This document shows positions 1 through 11,386 of a DNA stretch of 64,000 nucleotides, in pieces; within the stretch, counting starts at the first letter, position 1, and every line of letters starts with the position of its first letter. The notes beneath the pieces were generated by a model. The model was not told where the DNA came from. It saw nothing but the letters and a program-made list of their open reading frames with translations, and made no database searches. The stretch comes from Viscum album (taxonomy: Eukaryota > Streptophyta > Magnoliopsida > Santalales > Viscaceae): the NCBI GenBank assembly GCA_963277665.1, contig OY728143.1, positions 1,118,478,110 through 1,118,542,109 of the forward strand, in the 5' to 3' direction. Both the position numbers and the translations under genes were made by a program.

Positions 1-711
1 TAAATTTCTTCTCACAAAACGTCATGAAATTTTAAAAGAAAGAGATTTTTTTGAAAATAGTCAATAAATATTTTGGAGTAAGCTTCATGAAAATAAGGCT
101 ATATAAAACCATAAAAATCCTTTCATGCCGTATACGTTAAAAAAACATTTTTCTCGTACTTTTGTCAGAAAAGTCAAAAAGTACCTTGTAGGGTAAATAA
201 AAGAAAGATTCCTTCCATACCATGGGGTAGAAGTGAAAATAGGTAAAAAGGACTTTAAACATACACAAATACACTTTTATAAAACAAGTACATGGATGAT
301 AGCAACAACCCTAGTAAATACTTACAAATAAGCAATCTCGGATAAAAATGAGATTTGCAAAATTATCCCTTACCTTAGGTCCGATATGCATCGTACGTAT
401 CCGAACATCCTGTATAATGATTTAAATAGTTTCATTGACTTATTAAAGAATCATATTCATTGTTATTATATCATATATGTTTCACTTATTACTTTATATT
501 ACCTGTTCTTTTGTAAATTCCATGTTAAAGCAGCGTTTTGGGTAAAATCATTTCATTTATCGAATGTGTTTCGACCTGTCGTTCTTGATATTAATACTTA
601 TATCCTGATTTACATAATTCCATAATGTAAAACATGATTTATATATAATATATATTCATCATATACATATATATATATATATTATATATCGATAGAAGGA
701 ATGAAATACAC

Positions 712-1119
712 CGTTCATGGAGACGGTAGGCCGTACGTACGCATGAACGCTGTTTTCGTTTCCTTATTTAATTGAATGAAACTAAATAGATAAAATACAT
801 ATATATATACATAAATCCAGTAGAATTCATATATTTCATTATTATTCATTATATAAACTTTATGATCATTCATGTATGGTTAACATGGAGAATGAATCTC
901 ATCGCGTCGTGGAGACGGTAGTCCGTACGTACGCACGAGTGATGATATCATTCCCATATTTATTGAATAGAATTGGAGTGGTTGGTATAATATATAAGAA
1001 TAAATATTACTTTAGAATAATCATATATAGTTATTATTTACACCATTATACCCATCCAAGTAAGGTTGTGGTGGAAAATAGATTACACCATGGCGTGGAG
1101 ACGGTATTTCGTACGTACG
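712..1119. repeat. Triplicated CGTACGTACG palindrome boxes in LTR
   Basis: The 10-bp palindrome CGTACGTACG occurs at 732-741, 924-933 and 1110-1119, each preceded by GGAGACGGTA. The spacing is 192 and 186 bases. The first box lies in a larger inverted repeat, CGTTCATG (712-719) with CATGAACG (742-749). The same three boxes recur in the other LTR (7428, 7624, 7810), and a decayed single version is present in the third LTR near 48650. This is probably an LTR regulatory or structural motif; its function is unknown. Confidence 0.8.
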
Positions 1120-1377
1120 CACACACAGTGATTTCGTTTTCCGTAGGATGAATAGATGGTGAAATATGGTTGTTTTATACTTATAATAACATAAAAGTAT
1201 ATTATTGATACTTCTGTTATTACTTCTTAATGAAAAAACTAAAGAATAAGAAGTGGAAGAAGAAATAAAGTTGAAAGAATCGGTAACGGACATTACCTCT
1301 TCTTTGAAGCGCCTCTTTGAGACCTCCACTTAGGGAACTAAAACATGTCTTTTAAGAAAACCAGAACCTCTAGTATT

Positions 1378-1385
1378 CTTATATA
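1378..1385 (-). promoter_or_regulatory. Candidate TATA box of the Tekay-like LTR
   Basis: The minus strand reads TATATAAG, followed downstream by a mixed-composition stretch, as expected for an LTR promoter. The equivalent site in the other LTR (about 8078-8085) is changed to a CATACAAA-like form, so that copy has probably lost it. No transcription data are available. Confidence 0.4.
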
Positions 1386-1856
1386 GAAGTGGATAAGAGA
1401 CTTTGTTAGGGTTTGGCCGAGCTTGAAGGCTCGATGTGGTGTGAGGAAGAGAGGGAAGAGGTGCCCTTTTAGAAGGGAGGAGAGGGGCACCTTTGGAAAT
1501 ACAAGAAATATTAGTTTATATTAAATCCCAACCCCACATAAAAACTTCAAAAATGACTTATATCCAAATATTAGATAATATAGGGTTGTAATCTCATCAA
1601 CCAATAAATTGTAGACATGTTAGGAATTTATTTTAAACATTATCAACTTGATTTATTCTTATTTAATCAATTTAATTTTATTTGTGGTAATAACATTCTA
1701 AATTTTATATTATAACAAATAATTATTTATTTGTTGTAAATTTTCCATAATTGGATAATTTATAACATTTTAGACCATATAAAGAAAAATTTATAATTTT
1801 TAAATATTTTTTTGATTTTTAAAAAATTTTATAATATGTTATTTTTATAAAATAAC

Positions 1857-1880
1857 AATAGTGTCAATTTTGACACTATT
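1857..1880. repeat. Near-perfect 24-bp palindrome in LTR
   Basis: AATAGTGTCAA and TTGACACTATT form an 11-bp stem around a TT centre. It is identical in the other LTR at 8557-8580, unlike the surrounding AT-rich bases, which have drifted. It could be a structural RNA hairpin or a protein-binding palindrome of the LTR. Confidence 0.7.
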
Positions 1881-3650
1881 CATTTATTTGAATTTAAATA
1901 AAATATATACAGAAGATATGTTCAAAATAAAAGCTTTAATAGATTCATAAAAGGTCATATGTATCTATAAAATCATAGAAGCACATTAAATAGTTCATAT
2001 AATATTTATTTTATTATTTTTAAAACCATTTATTTGGTTTATCTCTTAATAAAATAATTACTACAAAATTTTTGTATAATTATTTAATATACTTATTTGT
2101 TGCATAAAAATTAAAAATAAAATCCTATGATGAAGATACATCTATTAAATTTCACAATAATAATTTTACTAGATTTTATCATCTTAAAATAAGAATATTT
2201 AAATTGTTATATTTATTAAATTATGAAGGTGACAACTTTGGAATCATTTAAAATAAAATAATATAAGTGTCATAATGTTCTTCATAAGGATCCAAATGGT
2301 CCACAATTTGGCCAGTGGATGATTAGGGTTTATATACACACTAATAATAAGTTTTTTCAGATTTTTGGGCCTTTTGATATGTATTAATATTTCAATAAAA
2401 ACTATATTATTGATTTTTCACTAAATAAATAATTTCTGCATCATTAATGTATAAGATAATAAGGCAGTTAAATAACTCTTAAAAATTACAAATAAATTAC
2501 CATGACAAAGAAAAACATTTTATATTTCAAATTAGTATTTATAACCGAATTTATATTCTATATAAAGTTATATTAAAAATACTTTAATTATTAAAGTTGA
2601 GTGAGACATATTTCACTTTCCTTTAAATAATAAAGGTCTTAATCACCTCCAAGTGGGTTCTAATGGATTCCATTTAGACCCAAATATGACTTAGGACAAA
2701 TTATAATCATAAAATTGTATTAATACAAGTATTATGATAATTTTATAATATTATATTTACCCTTAATTACCCAATTTACCTTTAACTATGGTAAATAAAA
2801 TTTACCGTTATTACTATTTATAAAGCCCATAAAATAAAAAGTAGCCTATTAATATAATTTGGACCCACTGATTCCAAATATGGAATCAATTTTTCAAAAT
2901 TTAATACACAGAATATGCATAAATTAAAGTAAAATTAATCCTGTTGTCGAAAGAAAAACTGGTTTTTTTTAAAACATTGCAAAAGATTGAATTTATTTAA
3001 CCTACGAATTCAATGTAAAATAAAGTCTATTTAAATAAATTATATTAAATGGTAAAAATATATTATATTTATACTTAAAAACCATTCAATATTATAATTT
3101 AACCACATAAGGTATTATGATGAAAAAATTTGTTTTTAATTAAAATATAGTGTGTTTTTACTATTCATTAAAATATGAAAGTTATCAGAATAATATAAAA
3201 AATTTATCCAATGTAAAATTTTATATCCTGATTCCAAATAATAATTTTATTTTCTAAAATAGAACTTATATACAAGTCAAAAAAAAGATTTAAAGTGAGT
3301 GCTCCATCAAAAGGCGTCAAAACTACATTTTTTTAAAATTTCTTATTTTACTAGAAAAATTGATTTTTTTTCTCATAACATGTTCTAGAAAATGTGTAAG
3401 ATGAATAATAATGTTATAAAATTAAAAATGTAGTTTATACTATTCATAATGGGTAGTTCATATAACATATCGTTGTTTAGCGAAACTTAGTATTGCGTAC
3501 AACACACGCTATCGTGGAAGGTCGTGATTGCGTGTAATGCAAGCCAAGTCAAGGATGCGTGTTGTGCAAGCTCCTTTTGGTGTAGCGTACAACATAAGAC
3601 ATTAATGAAATTAAAAATAATATTCTTCACAAAATCTCGGGGTGTAACAT

Positions 3651-3666
3651 TCTACCCCCCTTAAAA
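3651..3666 (-). other. Polypurine tract of the minus-strand Tekay-like element
   Basis: The minus strand reads TTTTAAGGGGGGTAGA directly before the LTR start TGTTACACC. The tract also encodes the last codons of the ancestral pol frame (HFKGGRM), a usual arrangement in Tekay/Del elements. Confidence 0.8.
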
Positions 3667-4321
3667 TGAATTTCGCCCTCAAAATTCGTCGGGGTTATAA
3701 ATAGTTTACTACTCGAAAGTTTTTTTAATAGAAACCCACATCGTAAAAAGGAATACAAAAACTTGGCTTTAAAAACTAAAGTATGAAATGTAATGGTTAC
3801 CCAAATTAACTCATCACTAGGTTTACACGTCGGAGAACATAGGTGAAAATATGGATATGGAAGAAAACTCTAACCATCAAGTTCTGATGGAGAGTGGTAG
3901 AGAACATGGCTATGAAAAATCCAACAATCACAAAGCCATATGTTTGTGATGATCTAAGGTACCATCTGATTCATTGGATATAAGAGCACTAGGAAAACAT
4001 TTTTTATTTTCAATATCATTTCCCTAAAGATGAAAATTTTGAATTAGAATGAAAACTTTCTTGATTTGGGTACAATCTCACTGTTGTTCGTGCTTTGAAC
4101 AATTTACCAGTTCATCTCTTAAAGAAATGAAGTTGAATTTGTTATTCGTGAAGTGTTAACCGATCATGTGATAGAATGATGGGTCATTCCATCTATTTCA
4201 AACAAAATGTTAGAAAAAGTTATCAAATATACATAAGTATGTATATGGTGAGATTAATCATATACGATTCCAAAAATGAACTTATACTTCATATATCATA
4301 CCGCTTAATAAAATAAAACTA

Positions 4322-4456
4322 GTTTCTACTAACTAGGGACTTCCTGTAGGCCAGTGGTATGTGATAAAGGCCAGTCGCACTTCAGTTGTGGGTTCGATTC
4401 CCACAGCCTTGTCCGATGCGATGGGCTGTCACCCGTCCTACAGGTTGTCCTTTTTC
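4322..4456 (+). mobile_element. tRNA-derived SINE (135 bp) with 8-bp target duplication
   Basis: Pol III promoter boxes are visible: an A-box-like TAGGCCAGTGG at 4347-4357 and a canonical B box GGTTCGATTCC at 4391-4401, 33 bases apart, with a flanking T-arm stem (GTGGG/CCCAC). A TTTTT terminator-like run (4451-4455) ends the unit. The direct repeat TAAAACTA is exact on both sides (4314-4321 and 4457-4464). An 8-bp inverted repeat (CCTGTAGG at 4343, CCTACAGG at 4437) brackets the body. It does not fold into a complete tRNA cloverleaf, so it is not a tRNA gene. It lies inside the Tekay-like internal region. Confidence 0.6.
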
Positions 4457-5107
4457 TAAAACTACATTACTATAACATCCCATCAATAATATCAAAAAAA
4501 GTTCTATCCTTAAACAATACTAACTTATGTCCAACATAATCCATTCCAATCTTTAGGCTTATCTAAAATACTTCAGTCCAAGCTCATAGTATAAAGAAAA
4601 TGATTACTTGAAATGTCACATAACAATCACGTGAATGCCATCATTTATCCCCAATATATCATAAGATATATCTTGTTGGTCAAATTAAAAACATGTGAAT
4701 ACCTTAATCATGTATTCTCTTGAAGAATTAATACCCATTGAACCTTAGTGAAAACATGAATGCTGTCAAAAGTTAACTCTTTCCACATACCAAAATCCAA
4801 AAATTCTATATACTCAAACTATGATATAACCTTCTCCTTATATCAGTCATGAGCTCATGAATACTATCAAACATTTAATTTTCTCCTTATGCCTTCATTA
4901 TACACATATCATCTTTTTTCAAAAAATATCTCAATCACTTTCCATGGTTACCGGTACCATAAAATTATTGAAAACCACAATAGAATAATACAAGAATATT
5001 CTAATACACCATAAAAGTACCTCAACAACATTATTCTTGAATACCAACACATAAACACTTCAATCCATCCTCTTCAATGATTGTCCTGGAATAAGTCCTT
5101 CCTTGAT

Positions 5108-5529
5108 TTAGAAGTAACTTTTTAGGTCAGGGCATTGAGTTGGGTAATGCCCATGTTCTCCAGAAATAAGACATTGAACTCCATAACAGTCTGTCACTCT
5201 ATGACCCTTTTCTCCACACAGATAACATCTTCCCCTCCATTTGAGGTATTCCTCAAGATTCTTCTTCCCTTCTTTAGAAATCTCAATCTTCCTTTCTTTA
5301 TGCTCCTCAACATGAGAACATGAATAAAAGTCTACCTTCCTTTTATTTTATGTATTAGGCATACCACTAAATTTCACCTTGTTAATCATATATCGCGATG
5401 ACTGATTCGGCATAATCACAATATCTTTCTCTGTAGGCATTATGCAATTTTGTTGCTCATAGTCACCAATTTTTCCATTGGATTCAATGTTAACCAAATT
5501 CTTTCTGGTTCCCTCTATTGACTAAAACA
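5108..5529 (-). pseudogene. Broken gag (nucleocapsid part) of the Tekay-like element
   Basis: A minus-strand frame of about 140 codons begins after a TAG and ends at TAA 5108-5110, with one in-frame TAA at 5348-5350. Its C-terminal part carries a perfect CCHC zinc knuckle (CYLCGEKGHRVTDC, 5186-5227), followed by a second, knuckle-like unit in which the second Cys is Ser (CLISGEHGHYPTQC, 5132-5173). Upstream is a Lys/Glu-rich linker. Gag binds and packages element RNA; the CCHC knuckle is its nucleic-acid-binding part. No ATG is apparent: the frame is open right after a pyrimidine-rich run ending in TTTTAG, which could be a 3' splice site or simply a stop. At the DNA level it is not recognisable in the plus-strand family member. 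It is non-functional as read. Confidence 0.75.
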
Positions 5530-5764
5530 CAAAAAAGAGTTCTCTGAGAGGCAAAAATCATACAAGGAAAATAACATAATCAAGGGGGAGTACCTTTGAC
5601 ATCTAACATCTTAGGTTTAATTCTAATATCGTTACCGTAATTCTAGGACTATAAAGTATACTTATACTTAACCTTAGGGACATCCCTAGACATACCTTAG
5701 AAATATCTCTAGGGATCTCACTAAAGTTTCCGCATCCTAATTTCCAATGGTTGACTAATACATT

Positions 5765-5776
5765 CCTCTGATACCA
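5765..5776 (-). other. Primer-binding site (tRNA-Met) of the minus-strand Tekay-like element
   Basis: The minus strand reads TGGTATCAGAGG, the standard initiator tRNA-Met PBS of chromoviruses, two bases inside the LTR end (LTR terminal CA at 5779-5780 on the minus strand). Confidence 0.9.
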
Positions 5777-7427
5777 AGTGTAGAGACCTGAAGCCTGACG
5801 TACATGGACAATATATTAATTTTGTGGAATACTTAATACATAACAAAAACAAACACACAAGGACCGTAATAGTTTTGTGTCTTTGGAAACTTGGAACATA
5901 ATATTCTACTCGTGGTGTAAGATCTTCAACATCTCCCATAAAGATCTTCCACTTTTTTTCCTTACATAAAACCCTTCTTTTAATCCTGGGGGAAAATAAA
6001 ACATAAAAAGGGTGAGCTCAAATGCTCAGTAGGGGTAATAATGGATAAAATAAAACATACCATATACATTTGAACTTAAAAACATGAACATAATGTCTAA
6101 TCATCAAAATCTTGAGCAACGACATAAAACATGGAAGTACATAAGGAATAGATCATAATGGAACATAAACCATGATAAAATATCATGGGAATAAAACATT
6201 TAATTGTGGAATCCATTAAGCACATGTAATGATTTACATAGTAGCCAAGGCATTGCTGCCAAGACCATCTTAGTGGACAAAGTCCCTTTCTGAATCGAGT
6301 TCACTCCTCGTTCCAGTCCTGTAATACTGAACCAGATTATCTTACCGTTCCAGCCTTTTCTATCTCATGAGATATAAATATTTACCCAATGCATTGGAGG
6401 AAGATATAGGTCCCACCCATCTCATAATGAAATCATTCTTACTTGTGCCACAACATAAACATAAATCATTCATCATAACCCAAAGAATAAAATGGGTATC
6501 ATAAACATCATCCCATCATAACATAATCCATATAAAACAAATGGATATCATTTCATCATAAGAACAATGAAACCATGTAAATAATAGAGACATTATACTT
6601 GAAACATACACATATGAAATAATGTCATCTTAGATGGAAAAAATGGTTTTGATAAAACATTTGAAATGAATTCTTGAGGAAAATATCCTTTCTGGTTCAA
6701 AATCAATTTCTTTTCACAAAACGTCATGCAATTTTAAAAGAAAGTGATTTTTTTGAAAATAGTCATGAAATATTTTGTAGGAATATTCATGAAAATAAGG
6801 CATTATAAAACCATAAAAATCCTTTAATGCCGTATACGTTAAAAAAACATTGTTCTCGTACTTTTGTCAGAAAAGTCAAAAGGTACCTTGTAGGGTAAAT
6901 AAAAGAAAGATTCCTTCCATACCTCGGGGTAGAAGTCAAAATAGGTAATAAGGACTTTAAACATAAATTAATACACTTTTATAAAACATGTACATGGATG
7001 ATAGCAATAACCCCTGTAAATGCTTACAAATAAGCAATCTCGGATAAAAATGATATTTGCAAAATTATCCATTACCTTAGGTCTGATATGATTCGTACGT
7101 ATCTGAACCCCCTATATAATGATTTATATAATTTCATTAACTTATTATAGAATCATATTCATTGTTATTATATCATATATGTTTCACTTATGACTTTATA
7201 TTACCCGCTCTTTTATAAATTCCATGTTAAAGTAGCGTTTTGGGAAAAATCATTTCATTTATCGTATGTGTTTCGACTTGTCGTTCTTGATATTAATACT
7301 TATATCCTGATTTACATAACTACATAATGTAAAAAATAATTTATATATAATATATATTCATCATATACATATATATATTATAGATCGATAAAAGGAATGA
7401 AATACACTGTTCATGGAGACGGTAGGC

Positions 7428-7819
7428 CGTACGTACGCATGAACGTTGTTTTCGTTTCCTTATATAATTGAATGAAACTAAACAGATAACATACATATAT
7501 ATATATATACATAAATCCAGTAGAATTCATATATTTCATTATTATTCATTATATAAACTTTATGATCATTCATGTATGGTTAACATGGAGAATGAATCTC
7601 ATCGCGTTGTGGAGACGGTAGTCCGTACGTACGCACGAGCGATGATATCATTCCCATAATTATTGAATAGAATTGGAGTGGATGATATAATATATCAGAA
7701 TCAATATCACTTTAAAATAATCATATATAGTTATTATTTACACAATTATACCCATCCAAGTAAGGTGGTGGTGGAAAATATATTACACCACGGCGTGGAG
7801 ACGGTATTCCGTACGTACG
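7428..7819. repeat. Triplicated CGTACGTACG boxes, second LTR copy
   Basis: The boxes at 7428-7437, 7624-7633 and 7810-7819 keep a spacing of 196 and 186 bases, matching the set at 732-1119. All three palindromes are intact in both LTRs although neighbouring bases differ. Confidence 0.8.
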
Positions 7820-8556
7820 CACGCACGGTGATTTCGTTTTCCGTAGGATGGATAGATGGTGAAATAGGGTTGTTTCATACTTATAATGACATACCAGTAT
7901 ATGAGTGATACTTATGTTATTACTTAATAATGAAACAAATAATGAAGAAGAAGTGGAAGAAGAAATAAAGTTGAAAGAATCGGTAACGGACATTACCTCT
8001 TCTTTGAAGCGCCTCTTTGAGACCTCCTCTTAGGGCACTAAAATTGGTCTTTGAAAAAGACCATAACCTCTAGGATGTTTGTATGGAAGTGGAGAAGAGA
8101 ATATGGCAGGGGTTGGCCAGGCTTGAAGGCTCATAGTGGTATGAGGAAGAGAGGGAAGAAGTTCCCTTTTATAAGGGATGAGAGGGGCACTTTTGGAAAT
8201 ACAAGAAATATTAGTTTATATTAAATCCCAAACCCACATAGAAACTTCCAAAATGACTCATATCCGAATATTAGATGATATAGGGTTGTAATTGCATCAA
8301 CCAATAAAATTTATACATGATAGGAATTTATTTTAAACATTATCAACTTGATTTATTCTTATTTAATCAATTTAATTTTATTTGTGGTAATAACATTCTA
8401 AATTTTAAATTATAACATATATTTAATTATTTGTTGTGAATTGTCCATAATTGGATACTTTATAACATTTTAGACCATATAAATTTAAATTTATAATTTA
8501 TAATTTTTTTTGTGATTTTTAAACAATTTTATAATATGTTATTTTTATAAAATAAC

Positions 8557-8580
8557 AATAGTGTCAATTTTGACACTATT
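8557..8580. repeat. 24-bp LTR palindrome, second copy
   Basis: Same sequence and position in the LTR as 1857-1880; an 11-bp stem with a TT centre. Confidence 0.7.
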
Positions 8581-10689
8581 CATTTATTTTAATTTAAATA
8601 AAATATATACAGAAGGTATGTTAAAACTAAAAGATTTAATAGATTCATAAAAGGTCATATGTATCTATAAAATTAGTGGAGAACATTAAATAGTTCATAT
8701 AATATTTATTTTATTATTTTCAAAACCATTTATTTTGTTTATCTCTTAATAAAATAATTACTACAACATTTGTGTATAATTATTTAATATACTTATTTGT
8801 CACATAAAAATTAAAAATAAAATCCTATGATAAAGATAAATATATTAACTTTCACAATAATACTTTTACTAGAATTTATCATCTTAAAATAAGAATATTT
8901 AAATTGTTATATATATTAAATTATGAAGGTGACGACTTTGGAATCATTTAAAATAAAATAATATAAGTGTCATAATCATCTAAATAAGGATCCAAATGGT
9001 CCCCAATTTGGAAAGTGGATGATTAGGGTTTATATAAACACTAATAATAAGTTTTTTGAAGATTTTTGGGCCTTTTATATGTATTAATATTTCAATAAAA
9101 ACTATATTATTGATTTTTCACTAAATAAATAATTTCTGCATCATTATTGTATAAGATAACAAGGTAATTAAATAACTCTTAAAAATTACAAATAAATTAC
9201 CATGACAAATAAAAAAATTTTCTATTTCAAATGAGTATTTATAACCGAATTTATATTCTGTATAAACTTATATTCAAAATACTTTAATTATTAACGTTGA
9301 GTGAGACATATTTCACTTTTCTTTAAATAAACTAAAGGTCTTAAACACCTCCAAGTGGGTTCTAATGGATTCCATTTCGACCCAAATATGACTTAGGACA
9401 AATTATAATCATCAAATTGTATTAATAAAAGTATTAGAATAATTTTATAATATTATATTTACCCTTAATTACCCAATTCACCTTTTACTATGGTAAATAA
9501 AATTTACCGTTACTATTCATAAAGCCCAAAAATAAAAAGTAGTCTATTAATATAATTTGGACCCACTGATTCAAAATATGGAATCCATTTTTTCAAATTC
9601 AATATAGAGAATTTGTATAAATTAAATTAAAATTAATCCCGTTGTCGAAAGAAAAGGAGTTTTTGTTTAAAACATTGCAAAAGATTGAATTTATTTAACC
9701 TATGAATTCAATGTAAAATCAAGGCTAATGAAATACATTATATTAAATGGTAAAAATATATTCTATTTATACTTTAAAACCATTCAATATTATAATTTAA
9801 CCACATAAGTTATTATGATGAAAAAAGTAGTTTTTAATTAAAATATATCGTGTTTTTACTATTCATTAAAATATGAAAGTTATCAGAATAATATGAAAAA
9901 TTTATCCAAGGTAAAATTTTATATCCTGATTCCAAATAATAATTTTATTTTGTAAAATTGAACTTTTAATATATTTTCACATAAATGTATTTCAAAACGT
10001 TTTCAAGATCCTTTTATAAGTTTCCAAGGAAACTAGTTATCAAAAGTGTTTTCATGATTATTTTACTTGTTTTCAAGGAAACTTGTTTTCCAAATGTTTC
10101 TAAGCTTATGATATAAGTTTTCAAGGAATAATATTTTCATAATGCTTTCAGTCCTCTATGTTTTCAAATTATTTTCAAATGAAACGTTTTTCAAAATGTT
10201 TTATGTTTGAAGGAGAGTTTTTCATTGAATAAAGGATATTATCCTCAAGAAATGTTTTTAAAATATGCTTTAAATTTATTTTCCTTCTGTGATGACATCA
10301 GTTGATGTTACTCTTGCCCAGAAGAGAAATTATCCAATGATTCTATTCCTATCATTTCATGAGTGGTAATGTTTTTATGTAATTACACTCATCACATCCA
10401 TTCCTATTCCATGGTTTATATGGGTTTGAAACACACTTCATTTTTGGGGTTATGATTTGATGAAATAATACCTATCTATTTTCTATAGGTTATGATGTGA
10501 GGAAATGTTAATGATACCCAATTAATTTCATGTGTTATGACTTGATTTTTATGAAAACCATATCTTTTTATGAGTCATGACATGACAATGTTTTATTACC
10601 GTGTGGAACAAGTATGAATTATTTTATTATGAGACAGGTGGGACTAATATCTCCCTCAAATGCATTGGGTAATTATGAATGACTCATGA

Positions 10690-11345
10690 GTATAAATGAT
10701 ATGTGTGAGCCTGATAACTTATTCACAAGGTTAAGCAAGTATTTGGTTTCATGTCCATAATTTTATTCATGAACCTGATTATATGTTCACAAAGTTATGA
10801 GTGAACTTGATTACATGTTCAAAATGTTATGAATATACTTATTGGCAAGTCCATACGTTTATGTGTGAACTTGGTTACATGTTCACAATGTTATGCATAA
10901 ACCTAATTACACGTCCAAAATGTTATGCATGGACCTGTTTTAAAGTCCATAAGTTTATGAGTGACCCTAATTACATGTTCACAGTGTTAGGAATGACCCT
11001 GATTACGTGTTCATAGTGTTATTCTTGGATCTGTTTTCATGTCTATAAGTCTATGCCTGAACTTGATTACATGTTCACAATGTTTTGTGTAAGCACTATC
11101 ACATGTTCACTAGACTATGAATGGACTTGGTTGCTTGTCCATATATTTATGTGTGAAGTTGATTACATGTTCATAATGTTATGTGAGATCCTAATTAAAT
11201 TATCATAAATACATTCATGGACCTAGTTTCATTTTCACAACGTTATGTGTGAACCCGATTACATGTTTAGAATTTTATGCATGGACTTGGTTTCATGTCA
11301 AAAAAATGATTTGGGGGTATGATTTCACGTCCTTAACATAATGAG
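10690..11345 (+). repeat. Degenerate tandem array of about 33-bp hairpin units
   Basis: About 18 units follow each other. They fall into two main types: GTGAAC-(about 10 nt)-GTTCAC and ATGGAC-(about 10 nt)-GTCCAT, linked by AATGTTATG- or AAGTTTATG-like spacers. Clear examples are near 10799, 10864, 10929, 11057 and 11117. The two arms of a unit tend to change together. A shorter relative lies in the other LTR at 27600-27995, and the minus-strand family member has no such array at this LTR position. Confidence 0.75.
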
Positions 11346-11386
11346 TGAACTTGTTTCTACATATACTTGTTTAAAAAAATTTAGAC

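Larger units (their letters stand above)
1..3649 (-). repeat. 3' LTR (partial) of the minus-strand Tekay-like element
   Basis: The sequence matches 6706-9963 nearly base for base with scattered changes and small indels. The LTR begins on the minus strand at 3649 (TGTTACACCCCGAG) next to the polypurine tract. Its far end, about 0.9 kb judged from the other LTR, lies outside the window. It is very AT-rich, with no coding potential beyond short chance frames. The stretch 3265-3649 has no partner in the other LTR and contains repeated GCGTACAACA-like words at about 3495-3592. Confidence 0.85.
3650..5778 (-). other. Internal region of the minus-strand Tekay-like element
   Basis: This 2.13-kb stretch lies between the LTRs. 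On the minus strand it holds the PBS, a roughly 235-base leader, the gag remnant (5108-5529), about 1.4 kb without recognisable coding sequence (interrupted by a SINE) and the pol 3' tail beside the polypurine tract. Part of it (about 4640-4760) is recognisably similar to 22850-22960 on the plus strand, inside the second family member, so the pol-less structure is shared rather than a private deletion. Confidence 0.75.
1..9963 (-). mobile_element. Non-autonomous Tekay/Del-like LTR retrotransposon, minus strand
   Basis: Two long direct repeats (1 to about 3264 and about 6706-9963) align along their whole length and are the LTRs of one minus-strand element. The diagnostic sites are a tRNA-Met primer-binding site at 5765-5776, a polypurine tract at 3651-3666 and an LTR start reading TGTTACACCCC on the minus strand at 3649. 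The internal part is only 2.13 kb (3650-5778), too short for gag-pol. It keeps a broken gag and the last codons of pol (NFEGEIHFKGGRM, minus strand, about 3649-3688), so it derives from a Ty3/gypsy chromovirus of Tekay/Del type. The 3' LTR runs off the left edge of the window; the 5' LTR lacks roughly its first 390 bases at the 9963 junction. The family assignment follows from LTR ends, PBS and pol tail rather than from RT, which is absent. Confidence 0.85.
5779..9963 (-). repeat. 5' LTR of the minus-strand Tekay-like element, truncated
   Basis: It runs from the TG/CA end beside the PBS at 5779 to a breakpoint near 9963, where similarity to 3230-3264 stops abruptly. Compared with the other LTR it lacks the terminal 385 bases or so next to TGTTACACC. 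It includes the CGTACGTACG boxes (7428-7437, 7624-7633, 7810-7819) and the conserved palindrome at 8557-8580. The 5779-6706 part has no counterpart in the window's left LTR because that copy is cut by the window edge. No coding sequence is seen. Confidence 0.85.

Noticed and set aside
1021..1329. A 102-codon minus-strand frame, with a 90-codon relative at 7721-7993 in the other LTR
   Set aside because: Both lie in LTR copies, so similarity is expected without coding. They run through the palindromic boxes, show no domain and have no equivalent in the third or fourth LTR.
4354..4420. A possible tRNA gene around the GGTTCGATTCC box
   Set aside because: T-arm and B box are good, but no acceptor stem or anticodon arm can be formed, and the unit has target duplications, so a SINE is the better call.
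10690..11345. CRISPR-like array because of regularly spaced short repeats
   Set aside because: Units are degenerate, spacers are repeats too, and the setting is a plant LTR; no Cas genes.
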